From positions 1 through 7,236 of the forward strand of contig JAJXZC010000001.1 of NCBI GenBank assembly GCA_021780275.1: a stretch of DNA of 7,236 bases. Direction: 5' to 3'. The translations under genes and the position numbers were made by a program. Positions 1 through 7,024 of this stretch are shown here, in pieces (the stretch's first letter is position 1; each line of letters starts with the position of its first letter). Source of the DNA: Pseudomonadota bacterium (GTDB lineage Bacteria > Pseudomonadota > Alphaproteobacteria > Parvibaculales > Parvibaculaceae). A model generated the notes under the pieces. That model worked only from the letters and a program-made list of their open reading frames with translations. It was not told where the DNA came from and made no database searches.

Positions 1-1188
1 CTGCCGCAGCGTGCCAAAGGTCAGTTCCGGCATGAAGGCCACGACGACCAGCATAGCGAAATACGGCGTGCCGGAGGCGTCAAAAGCGAGATACATGAAG
101 GGTGCCGTCAAAAGCACAAAGGGAGCAATGGTCGCCTGAGCTCTTGTGATCTGGCCCGTCCGCCAGAAATAACGAAGCCCCCGACGGAGCCGGATCAGAC
201 TGGAGAGCCAGATCGCGACGTAGAAGACGAGGCCGATAAGCCCATTCTCCGTTGCGACGCGGAGAAACTCGCCATGAATGCCGAGCAACATGTAGGGAGG
301 CAGATAGGGATATTGCCGCAGCACATTGTAGGAATAGGCGTTCGTGCCGATACCGATCAGGGGTGCCTGTTTGAAATAGCCGCTCGCAACCTCGAAAGAG
401 AATGCGCGCTGCGCATTGCTCAACGATTCCGGCGTCACGCCGCGGGCCACCATCGCGGCCGATCCCGCCGACTCGATGGGATTGATCAATGTGCGGAGCT
501 GCCGGGTGAAATCCTGCGTCGCGAAGAGGTTGATGAGGAGAACAAGGCCGATTACACCGGCGCCGACGAAGGGGACCGCTGCAAGAACACGGCCGCGCGC
601 GAGAAACATCGCCGTCAGGATGCCGTAGATGATGAGCGCCTTGCGTTCGGTCGAGAGGATAATGATGACGAGCAGGCCAATCCACACGAGCCAGTAGAGA
701 CGCCGCTGCGCCGGCGCCGCGAAGAGCAGGATGCAGCCCAGTGCCATCGGCAGATAGCCGAACACGGCTTTTGGATTGTTGAGCCGCTTCCAGCCGACCC
801 ACGATCCTTGAGAGATGTGCCAGATAATGGCGTAGGCGAGGACGAATATGAGGCCCGCGATCATGACCTTTCCGGCCGTCCTGTAGTCAATTCGATCGAC
901 GCTCAGCATCAGCGTGATCGCAAATCCGATCATCAGGACAATTTGCAACCCTTCGCGAAGACCGTTCTCCACGTCGAACAGAAACGCCGAAAACACGTGC
1001 CACACGAAAAAGGGCAACAGCGCGAGCAGTCCCGCCAGCCGCTTGTGCCGGACCGCCGGCGCCGCGAGGAAAACCGAAAAAATCATGAGCACGACGACGG
1101 CATCGAAAGGCCGCAGCACCACAACGCCGAGCTTGACCTTCAAGGCCGTGAAAAGTGTCAAAAGCCCGAGCGGCAGAAGATAGGTCAT
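1..1188 (-). CDS. O-antigen ligase / Wzy-type polymerase family membrane protein (3' end beyond window)
   Basis: This frame is open from ATG at 1188 to the left edge (396 codons, no stop), so the C-terminus is missing. The protein is strongly hydrophobic with many membrane segments, for example residues 1-25, 31-44, 51-70, 81-96, 107-124, 165-178, 201-222 and 316-332. Two family landmarks are visible: LSTERKAL at 178-185, and a long periplasmic-type loop with IGIGTNAYSYN (278-288) followed by GIHGEFLRVATENGLIGLVFY-like sequence from 303. Arg182 and His305 match the Arg and His considered important in WaaL-type ligases. The family (Wzy_C/RfaL) moves undecaprenyl-linked glycan to lipid A-core, or polymerises repeat units, in the periplasm; ligase and polymerase cannot be separated by sequence alone. 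The start is well supported: GGAGGT (complement of 1194-1199) lies 5 nt upstream, and the ATG overlaps the TGA of the preceding glycosyltransferase. Confidence 0.88.
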   Translation of the reverse strand, partial: MTYLLPLGLLTLFTALKVKLGVVVLRPFDAVVVLMIFSVFLAAPAVRHKRLAGLLALLPFFVWHVFSAFLFDVENGLREGLQIVLMIGFAITLMLSVDRIDYRTAGKVMIAGLIFVLAYAIIWHISQGSWVGWKRLNNPKAVFGYLPMALGCILLFAAPAQRRLYWLVWIGLLVIIILSTERKALIIYGILTAMFLARGRVLAAVPFVGAGVIGLVLLINLFATQDFTRQLRTLINPIESAGSAAMVARGVTPESLSNAQRAFSFEVASGYFKQAPLIGIGTNAYSYNVLRQYPYLPPYMLLGIHGEFLRVATENGLIGLVFYVAIWLSSLIRLRRGLRYFWRTGQITRAQATIAPFVLLTAPFMYLAFDASGTPYFAMLVVVAFMPELTFGTLRQ

Positions 1189-2375
1189 GCCGCACCTCCC
1201 CGCCCATTGCGCAACGCGACTCGCCCTCCCGCTCGTGGCGGCGTCGAGAGCAGCGCTTCGTAAACGGTCTCCAGCTGTTCCGTCATGCGCACGCCGTCCC
1301 AGTCGGAAAGGTCGATGGAGCGGCTGTGCGCTGCCATCCTCTCCCGCAATGCCGGATCGAGAACGAGCGCTTCAAGGCAGGAGGCAAAGTCATCGAAGGC
1401 GTCGGCATCTACGAGATAGCCGTTCCCCTCATGACGGAGGACGCGTTCGATGCCCGGCAGCCGGGTTGCGACAATGGGCTTTCCCGCCAGCGCATACTGG
1501 ACGAGCGAGCGCGGCAGGCCTTCGCGCTCCGAGATAAAGACGCAAAGGTCGCAGGCGGCGAGCACGGCTTCCACATCGTCGCGGAAGCCCAGAAGATGAA
1601 CCTGCGTTTCGATGCCCGCCTCTTTCACGGCGGCTTCGAGTGCAGGCCGTTCGGGGCCTTCACCCGCAAGGAGCAGTTGCATGTTCCTGTGCCGGCGCAG
1701 AAGCGGGGCGACCGTCTTCAACAATTCGTGGTGGCGTTTGCGCCGTTCGAGCGCGGCGACATAGCCGATGCGGACCGGCCTGCCGTCTCCAGCGGCGCCC
1801 ACCGGAAAATCGGCAGCAGGCGAGGCATCGCGAAATTTCGCCGCATCCATGCCGCTCGCGATTACCCAATGACGCGCGGGCTCGCCAACGCCATGCGCGA
1901 GACATTCATCCCGCATGCCCTCGCTCACATTGATGAAGGCATGCGTGATCGGCGCCACGAGCCTTTCGAGGCCGAGATAAACGAGCCGCCGAACGCCGCT
2001 TTGCGCATCAAACGGCAGAATATGAACGCCATGCACGATCGCCGCGCCCGGCGCGGCCAACGCCGCCATGCGTCCGATGACGCCGGCCTTGCTCGTATGC
2101 GTGTGGACGACATCGGGCCGCAGCCGGCGCAGGAGAACCGACAGACTGACAAGCGCGGCGATATCCCTGGCGGGCGCAATCTCGCGAACAAGCGACGGAA
2201 CGCAAACCCGGCGCACACGCGCGTCGAGCTGGTCGAGCATACGGTCGGCATTCTCTGCGCCATAGATCAGCGACACATCATGGCCCGCCGCCACCTGCGC
2301 ATTGCAGGTCAGCAGCGTGTTCTCATCTGCCCCGCCATTAACGAAGCGGGTAATGATGTGGACAATCTTGAACAT
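1185..2375 (-). CDS. GT4 family glycosyltransferase A
   Basis: A 396-residue protein with the GT-B fold layout of CAZy family GT4, whose members transfer a sugar from a nucleotide-sugar donor with retention, normally on the cytoplasmic side of the inner membrane. The N-terminal acceptor domain begins with a strand and the glycine loop NGGADE (13-18), and carries HTHTSKAG (91-98), a signature of many GT4 capsule and O-antigen enzymes. The C-terminal donor domain starts near 201 (RIGYVAALERRKRHHELL) and includes LLAGEGPE (235-242) and EGLPRSLVQYALAGKP (285-300). The usual E-x7-E pair reads Glu285-x7-Gln293. Length is normal for the family. The start at 2375 gives the expected N-terminal beta strand, with only a weak GGGG upstream. 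Its TGA overlaps the ATG of the ligase-like gene, and a 101-bp gap separates it from the upstream glycosyltransferase. The sugar and linkage cannot be read from the sequence. Confidence 0.92.
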   Translation of the reverse strand: MFKIVHIITRFVNGGADENTLLTCNAQVAAGHDVSLIYGAENADRMLDQLDARVRRVCVPSLVREIAPARDIAALVSLSVLLRRLRPDVVHTHTSKAGVIGRMAALAAPGAAIVHGVHILPFDAQSGVRRLVYLGLERLVAPITHAFINVSEGMRDECLAHGVGEPARHWVIASGMDAAKFRDASPAADFPVGAAGDGRPVRIGYVAALERRKRHHELLKTVAPLLRRHRNMQLLLAGEGPERPALEAAVKEAGIETQVHLLGFRDDVEAVLAACDLCVFISEREGLPRSLVQYALAGKPIVATRLPGIERVLRHEGNGYLVDADAFDDFASCLEALVLDPALRERMAAHSRSIDLSDWDGVRMTEQLETVYEALLSTPPRAGGRVALRNGRGGAA

Positions 2376-2476
2376 AGGCCCCGCTTGCCCGTAGACGGAT
2401 CGACCGAGCCGGACTTTACTCGCCCGATGATACTACAGAAAATGTATCAATTATGTTCCGCATTCCAGCGCTTCGG
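2376..2476 (-). other. 101-bp intergenic gap with AT-rich dyad upstream of glycosyltransferase A
   Basis: This short gap separates two otherwise tightly packed glycosyltransferase genes. Its middle (about 2428-2455) is clearly more AT-rich than its surroundings and holds the perfect dyad TGATAC (2428-2433), 10-nt spacer, GTATCA (2444-2449). Read on the minus strand, TAGTAT (2436-2431) could act as a weak -10 box, but no good -35 box sits at the right distance. It may be an operator or a minor internal promoter. A 6-bp dyad can also arise by chance in 100 bp. No terminator hairpin is visible. Confidence 0.25.
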
Positions 2477-3520
2477 CTATTCCGGGCGGCGGGAATTGCG
2501 TTCAAAAACGCCCACTATTTTTCGGACCGCCACTTCCGGCGAAAATTTGGCGATCTGCCGGGCCACCGCGTCGGCATAGGCAGCGCGCACCTCGCCGGAG
2601 GAGAGCAGCTCCCGCCTGAAATCGCGCGCGCCTGCCAGCGCCGCCTCGAAACTCCCCGCCTCGTCGGGCGCGAAGACAAAGCCGAGATCGCCCACCGTCT
2701 CCGGCAGGCCGCCACGGTTGGACAGGATGACCAGCGCCCCGGCTGCCAGCGATTCCGTGGCGACCGCGCCGAAAGGTTCTTCCCAAAGCGATGGAACTAG
2801 GGAATAGGCGGCGTGGCCCATCTCCCTTGCCGTGTCCGCCAGGCTCAGGCGACCGAGATAGCGCACGCCCGGCGCGCGCGCGCCCGAGATGCGCGTCTCA
2901 ACCTCGGAACGCAGGGCGCCGTCGCCGATGATCCGCAACTCGTCGACATCCAGCATCTCGCGCGCCATAGGCCAGCGGTCGAGCAGGTAGAGAATGCCCT
3001 TTTCTTCCTCAAGGCGACCGACGAACACCGCGTCCCGGCGCGTCTCGACCGGCATCACAACGCCCGGCGTGATGTGCTCGGGATTGGCGAAGGGATGCAC
3101 CACATGATGCGGCACACCGATCTTGCGACCGATGAAGGCGCTCGTCGCGAAGTTGACGGCCCGCGACATGATCCAGCGGCGCAGCAGGTCGACAGAGAAC
3201 CATGAGCGAGAGAGATGAGCCGCACTCTCCGAATGATGCCGCAGGCCGAACGGCCTGCGCATCAGGAGCAGCGGATAGAAGAGCTTCAGCGACAGGTTCG
3301 CGAGAAGGAGAATATCTGCCTCGGCATATGCCCTCGTCAGCTCGAACGGACCGGGATTGCGTAGCACGCGATAGCCATATCCCGTCGCCGGGCCGGGCGC
3401 GGTGGTCACGACCGTCACGTCGTGCCCCGCCCGGACAAAGCCTGCGGCAAGAATGGACTCGGTCGTGGCGACGCCACCGATCTCCGGAAGAAACGTATAG
3501 GTGGAGATGCAGACTTTCAT
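2477..3520 (-). CDS. GT4 family glycosyltransferase B
   Basis: A 347-residue GT4 enzyme, on the short side for the family but with both halves present. The N-terminal domain opens with MKVCISTYTFLPEIGGVA, with the donor-phosphate glycine loop at Gly15-Gly16. The C-terminal domain begins at about 163 with AVFVGRLEEEKGIL, where Arg169 and Lys174 are the usual basic pair contacting the donor diphosphate. The E-x7-E motif is intact: Glu248 and Glu256 within SLWEEPFGAVATES. The frame is open upstream to 3646, but ATG 3520 is the better start. It begins directly at the conserved first beta strand, it overlaps the stop of the upstream gene as ATGA (3517-3520), and the extra 42 residues would lie entirely inside that gene. 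No strong ribosome binding site is seen, which suits translational coupling. It ends with TAG at 2477-2479. It likely adds one sugar of the glycan built by this cluster; substrate unknown. Confidence 0.92.
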   Translation of the reverse strand: MKVCISTYTFLPEIGGVATTESILAAGFVRAGHDVTVVTTAPGPATGYGYRVLRNPGPFELTRAYAEADILLLANLSLKLFYPLLLMRRPFGLRHHSESAAHLSRSWFSVDLLRRWIMSRAVNFATSAFIGRKIGVPHHVVHPFANPEHITPGVVMPVETRRDAVFVGRLEEEKGILYLLDRWPMAREMLDVDELRIIGDGALRSEVETRISGARAPGVRYLGRLSLADTAREMGHAAYSLVPSLWEEPFGAVATESLAAGALVILSNRGGLPETVGDLGFVFAPDEAGSFEAALAGARDFRRELLSSGEVRAAYADAVARQIAKFSPEVAVRKIVGVFERNSRRPE

Positions 3521-4680
3521 GCCGGTCTCGAATGAAGCGGTTGCGCCGTCAGTTCGGCATAAAGCGCGAGGTAGCGATCCCTCACCGCCAGAATATCGAA
3601 ATGCCGCCTTGCATAATCGCTCGCCGCGGATGAAAGCTTCGACCACTCCTGCGCCGGGAGAGACGTCAGGACCGACAGCCCCGCATGAAGGCTGGCGCGG
3701 TCCACTCCTTCCAGAAAGAGACCGTTCTCATTCGGCGTGATGTGATCGACGCATCCGCTCACGCGCGTGGTTACGGGCACCACGCCGCGCACCATGGCTT
3801 CGAGCATGGCGTTGGAAAGGCCCTCCGCGTTCGACGGGAGCAGAAGGTATCCGTAGCGCCCGAGGATATTGTCAGGATCGGAATGCCACCCGCAGAGACG
3901 AACACGTCCCGCCGGATCGCGGCGCGATATCGCCTCGACCTCCGCCTCGAGATTGCCCGCGCCATAAAAGTCGAGTTGGAACTTCGCCTCTTGCGGCATA
4001 TCCGCCGCCGCGGCGGCCAGCGCCGCCACGTTCTTGTCCTCGTCGAGTCGGCCGAGAAAGAGAAAGCGGCGCGCCCTCGTCTCCGGCGCATCGCCCGCTT
4101 CCGCCGGGCCGATCCTCAATCCATTGGGGATGATGGCGATCTTTTCCGCAGGTACGCCCCATCGAAGCAGGTCTTCCTCGATCGAGCGCGTGGTGGCGAT
4201 GAAGCGATCGCCATGCGCGATGACGAAGCGCCGCCCGGCAGCGCCGAAATATTTCCGCGTGCCGATGGCGCGAATATCCGCCCCCGTTCCGCCGGTCGCG
4301 GACTTCAATATGTTCGGAATGCCCCAGAACTTTCGCGCAACGGCCGCGACGAAGGCATGAATGCGCAGCTGATGGACATGGATGAGGTCGATCCGCGCGC
4401 GATTGCGAAATACCCAGAAAAGCAACTGCGCCGCCCAGAGAAGCGCCGCCGGCAGATATCGCCCTGAAATCTGGGGGGTCGTGTAGGTCCAGAAGAGACG
4501 GACGGACACGCCCTCGTCGTCCGACCACCCGGCGCGCGAGAATTTACGGGTGCTGCCAAGCACCACGACGTCCTCACCTGCCGCGCGCAGCGACCGCGCC
4601 AGCATTCGCGCCTGCTTCTCCAGCCCGCCGCTCGCGTTGCTGTCATCGTAATGACAGATCATCATGACAATCACAGCCAT
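3517..4680 (-). CDS. GT4 family glycosyltransferase C
   Basis: A GT4 retaining glycosyltransferase of 387 residues from ATG 4680. The N-terminal domain has ICHYDDSNASGGLEKQ with the glycine loop at 18-19, then HVHQLRIHAF (101-110). The donor domain carries FLFLGRLDEDKN with Arg211 and Lys216, and the complete E-x7-E motif Glu286/Glu294 in AEGLSNAMLEAM. These features predict a cytoplasmic, membrane-associated transferase using a nucleotide-sugar. The start is uncertain. The frame also allows TTG 4698, GTG 4674, and ATG 4665 or 4662. GCGGAG immediately precedes ATG 4680, which is too close for that start but sits 6 nt before GTG 4674. The differences affect only a few N-terminal residues. Its TGA overlaps the next gene's ATG by 4 bp, so the two are almost certainly co-translated. 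A gap of about 109 bp separates it from the acyltransferase upstream. Confidence 0.92.
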   Translation of the reverse strand: MAVIVMMICHYDDSNASGGLEKQARMLARSLRAAGEDVVVLGSTRKFSRAGWSDDEGVSVRLFWTYTTPQISGRYLPAALLWAAQLLFWVFRNRARIDLIHVHQLRIHAFVAAVARKFWGIPNILKSATGGTGADIRAIGTRKYFGAAGRRFVIAHGDRFIATTRSIEEDLLRWGVPAEKIAIIPNGLRIGPAEAGDAPETRARRFLFLGRLDEDKNVAALAAAAADMPQEAKFQLDFYGAGNLEAEVEAISRRDPAGRVRLCGWHSDPDNILGRYGYLLLPSNAEGLSNAMLEAMVRGVVPVTTRVSGCVDHITPNENGLFLEGVDRASLHAGLSVLTSLPAQEWSKLSSAASDYARRHFDILAVRDRYLALYAELTAQPLHSRPA

Positions 4681-4789
4681 CTCCGCGACAAGAAACAAGC
4701 TCCAAGAAACAGGCGTCGTTTCAAATCTAACATACGCCTTTCGCTGTTTGCGACGGCAAAGCCCCTGCAGCCCGCCACTGCATGTTCGT
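4681..4789 (-). other. Gap between acyltransferase and glycosyltransferase C, with weak hairpin
   Basis: About 109 bp without a convincing gene. On the minus strand AGGCGT (4739-4734) and ACGCCT (4716-4711) form a 6-bp stem around a 17-nt loop, followed by GTTTCTT. The large loop and broken T run make this a poor intrinsic terminator; at most it could attenuate transcription after the acyltransferase gene. GGAG occurs twice (near 4700-4703 and 4681-4684), which is why the next gene's start is ambiguous. Confidence 0.25.
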
Positions 4790-6739
4790 CTACCGGGCCG
4801 CTTTTACATCCTGAAACAAGCGGCCAAGGGTGCTCGCGTGTTCCTCCGCAAACTGCGTCGTCAGATGGTCAAGGTCGTAGTAGATCGTCCGGCCGTTGCG
4901 CTGGCCGTAGCAATATTGCGCATCACACAGTGCATCCGAAATGCTCACCCATGAAACATTTGGCTGCTGGCTCACCGGGCGAAGTGCCTCGCGCAGCGCG
5001 TCCCGCTCCCTTCGATAATCGTCTGCGGAAATTCTGGGATCGAAGGTGCGGTGGAACAACATGGAATAGGCAAGATTGCGGACACCAAAGCTGCGCGCGG
5101 CAGGCGTATCTTCGAGCAGGATGAAGTGCTTTTGCGGGTAGCGCTGCACGAGCGCCAGAATTCCCGCCGGGACGGCTCTGGTTCCTTCAACGACTTTTCC
5201 GTTCGCAAGGTAGCGCTGGCCGATTGCGGAACCCCAGTTCACAACGATCAGCACACGCGAGATCGCCGGATTTTCCAGCATTTCCGTGAGTTGGTCGTTC
5301 ATCCAGCGATCCTGCCAGTCCCGTGAAAGGCGAATATATGGAAAGGTCGGCCGCCAGCCCGAATCCGACAATTGATAGCCGGCAAGTCCAGCCGCCTTTG
5401 CCGCCTTGAATATCCCGCCAGCCAACGCGGCCGCATGGCTGTCACCGATCAGCACGAAGCTCGCCTTCTGCCCTTCCGCACCTCTCAGGCACAGATTACG
5501 CGCCGTCAGATGCCGTTCGGAGGCGAGATGACATTCGCCATATCGGGCTTCTTCATATTGATGTCTGTCCAGAACGCCCCGCACCGGCGCGGGGAGCCGC
5601 GCGGGGATGCCGGCCATCGCCACAATGCCTGCGGAACATGCGACCGCAACCGCAATGGCGGCACCCGAAAGCGCAAAGATGCGGCCTCGCGCAAGGCTCG
5701 CGCGCCTCACGCGGAACGGCTGCTCGACAAAGCGCCAGGACAGCGTCGCAAGCACGAGGCTGAAGAAAACAATGCCTGCCATGACGACGCTGCCGGCATC
5801 TTCACCAAAATAGAATTTTCCAAAGACGATGAGCGGCCAGTGCCACAGATAGAGCGAATAGGAAATAAGTCCGACAAAATGAAGCGGCCAAATGCCGAGC
5901 AGGCGTCCGACCAATGTCATGCGCCCTTCCTGGCCCGCATATAGAACAAGCGCCGCGCCGAGCGTCGGCGGCAGCGCGCTGAGGCCCGGAAAGGGCGTTG
6001 CCTTTCCATAGAAGAGAGCCGCGAAAAGAATGAGCGCAACGCCGGTCGCCGCCGCGCATTCCGCCACCCATTGGCGGCTTGCGGGCCTGACGACGCCGAG
6101 CGCGAGCAAGGCGCCGAGCATCAGCTCCCATGCGCGGGTTGGTAGCCAATAGAAAGCCGCTACGGGCTTGTAATAGGTCGACCAGACCGCGAGGGCGAAT
6201 GAGATCAGGGTGAAAACGCCGATGGCAAAGACCAGCAGCGCGTTTCCATTCCGACGTCGCGAAGCGAGAAGGCCGAGAGCGAAGATCACGACCGGGAAGA
6301 CGAGGTAAAACTGCTCTTCCACGGAGAGAGACCAGGTATGCAGCAGCGGCTTCGTCTCTGCAGGCGGATCGAAATAATTGTCGGACTGACTCCAGAAAAA
6401 GATATTCGAGACGAACAGCGTCGCGGCAATCGCACTTTGGGCGAAGCCCTGATAATCCTCCGGCAGTAGCAGGAGCCAGCCCGCAACTTCCGTCGCCAGC
6501 AACACGGCAAAAAAAGCCGGCAGGATACGGCGCGCCCGGCGCTCATAGAAATTGATGACGGAAAAGCGAGAGGAATCGATTTCCGACTTGATGATCCCCG
6601 TGATCAGAAAGCCTGAAATCACGAAGAAAATATCGACGCCGACAAACCCGCCGGGAAAGAAGCCAAAACCCGCATGGAATAAAACGACCGGAAGAACGGC
6701 CAAAGCCCTCAACCCGTCTATATCGCGCCTGTGCAACAT
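4790..6739 (-). CDS. OafA/YrhL-type membrane O-acyltransferase with C-terminal SGNH domain
   Basis: This 649-residue protein has two domains. Residues 1 to about 375 form an Acyl_transf_3 (OafA/YrhL) membrane domain with some ten hydrophobic segments. It carries the R-x10-H motif (Arg11, His22) in DGLRALAVLPVVLFHAG, then FFVISGFLIT (38-47), RRARRILP (67-74), HTWSLSVEEQFYLVFP (134-149) and SYSLYLWHWP (293-302). The remainder is a periplasmic SGNH hydrolase-like domain with GDSH (432-435, nucleophile Ser434), a possible third block around NWGS (501-504), and DLDHLT (622-627) supplying Asp622 and His625. Proteins of this build, such as Salmonella OafA, place acetyl or other acyl groups on surface polysaccharides: the membrane part handles the donor and the SGNH part completes transfer outside. 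Length is typical (600-700). ATG 6739 opens directly at the conserved N-terminus; the upstream AGAG is a weak ribosome binding site. Beside the glycosyltransferases, a role in O-acylating their product is likely. Acyl group and acceptor are unknown. Confidence 0.95.
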   Translation of the reverse strand: MLHRRDIDGLRALAVLPVVLFHAGFGFFPGGFVGVDIFFVISGFLITGIIKSEIDSSRFSVINFYERRARRILPAFFAVLLATEVAGWLLLLPEDYQGFAQSAIAATLFVSNIFFWSQSDNYFDPPAETKPLLHTWSLSVEEQFYLVFPVVIFALGLLASRRRNGNALLVFAIGVFTLISFALAVWSTYYKPVAAFYWLPTRAWELMLGALLALGVVRPASRQWVAECAAATGVALILFAALFYGKATPFPGLSALPPTLGAALVLYAGQEGRMTLVGRLLGIWPLHFVGLISYSLYLWHWPLIVFGKFYFGEDAGSVVMAGIVFFSLVLATLSWRFVEQPFRVRRASLARGRIFALSGAAIAVAVACSAGIVAMAGIPARLPAPVRGVLDRHQYEEARYGECHLASERHLTARNLCLRGAEGQKASFVLIGDSHAAALAGGIFKAAKAAGLAGYQLSDSGWRPTFPYIRLSRDWQDRWMNDQLTEMLENPAISRVLIVVNWGSAIGQRYLANGKVVEGTRAVPAGILALVQRYPQKHFILLEDTPAARSFGVRNLAYSMLFHRTFDPRISADDYRRERDALREALRPVSQQPNVSWVSISDALCDAQYCYGQRNGRTIYYDLDHLTTQFAEEHASTLGRLFQDVKAAR

Positions 6740-6764
6740 TATCGCTCTGCTCGCAACGACTGCG

Positions 6765-7004
6765 TCATGGCCGCGCCTGCGCTCCTGAACGGATCGCCCC
6801 GCGATACCAAGACTTTCTTCCTATGAAAGCCATCAGGTTGCCCCCCTTGTCCGTCCAATCGCCCATTCGGTCCTGCGTGGGCCGGTCGAGGATAAAACCA
6901 AGCGCCACGCATAGTCGATGGCTCAGGACCGAATTGATCCAATTTGCGCTGCTTTGCGTTTTGCGTGGGGCGTGGCTCAATTCGTCGCGGATGAGTTTGT
7001 TCAC
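6765..7004 (-). CDS. Possible small ORF, 79 codons, unrecognised (may be non-coding)
   Basis: This frame opens with GTG 7004 (NKLIRDELSHAP follows) and ends with TGA at 6765, 25 bp before the acyltransferase start, so it could be the first gene of that operon. By hand count about two thirds of its codons end in G or C, better than the overlapping frame on the same strand. It includes four Trp residues and reads as a plausible soluble basic peptide (for example GNLMAFIGRKSWYRG). Against it: no clear ribosome binding site precedes the GTG, no family is recognisable, there is no signal or membrane segment, and a long inverted repeat lies inside it. It could be a real small protein, a degraded gene fragment, or chance. 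Confidence 0.2.
   Translation of the reverse strand: MNKLIRDELSHAPRKTQSSANWINSVLSHRLCVALGFILDRPTQDRMGDWTDKGGNLMAFIGRKSWYRGAIRSGAQARP
6865..6934. repeat. Interrupted inverted repeat (potential stem-loop)
   Basis: ATTCGGTCCTG (6865-6875) and CAGGACCGAAT (6924-6934) are perfect 11-bp inverted copies. A nested pair, TGCGTGG (6874-6880) with CCACGCA (6905-6911), continues the left arm. The left arm 6865-6880 can therefore be fully paired as 9 plus 7 bp, with one 14-nt bulge on the right side and a 24-nt terminal loop. The structure is nearly symmetric, so it could form in RNA from either strand or as a DNA cruciform or operator. It lies upstream of the acyltransferase gene and would fall in its 5' leader if transcription starts above it. 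Function unknown. Confidence 0.5.
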
Positions 7005-7024
7005 TGTTTGAGGTGAATGCGCAT

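Noticed and set aside
80..802. Minus-strand open frame of 240 codons in the ligase-like region
   Set aside because: It is a different frame of the same strand, rich in Arg, Pro, Ser and His with no domain. The overlapping frame from 1188 gives a coherent multi-pass membrane protein open to the window edge.
274..1263. Plus-strand open frame of 329 codons opposite the ligase-like gene
   Set aside because: The peptide is very charged and Arg/Glu/Asp-rich, as expected from the complement of hydrophobic membrane codons. The minus-strand frame has the conserved ligase motifs.
1155..2579. Long plus-strand open frame of 474 codons opposite glycosyltransferase A
   Set aside because: It lies antisense to a gene with clear GT4 motifs. 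Its peptide is rich in Arg, Ala, His and Gly without family pattern, as expected for antisense frames in GC-rich DNA, and it runs across the intergenic gap.
3685..4467. Plus-strand open frame of 260 codons opposite glycosyltransferase C
   Set aside because: It is a shadow of a clear GT4 gene. The peptide is Arg/Ala-rich without recognisable motifs.
4711..4739. Intrinsic terminator after the acyltransferase gene
   Set aside because: The stem is only 6 bp with a 17-nt loop and an interrupted T run, so it is described only as a weak hairpin within the gap.
6823..7011. Plus-strand 62-codon frame in the divergent gap
   Set aside because: The sequence before its ATG is pyrimidine-rich (TTTCTTCCT), giving no ribosome binding site. 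There is no family resemblance, and the frame ends before the real plus-strand promoter candidate.
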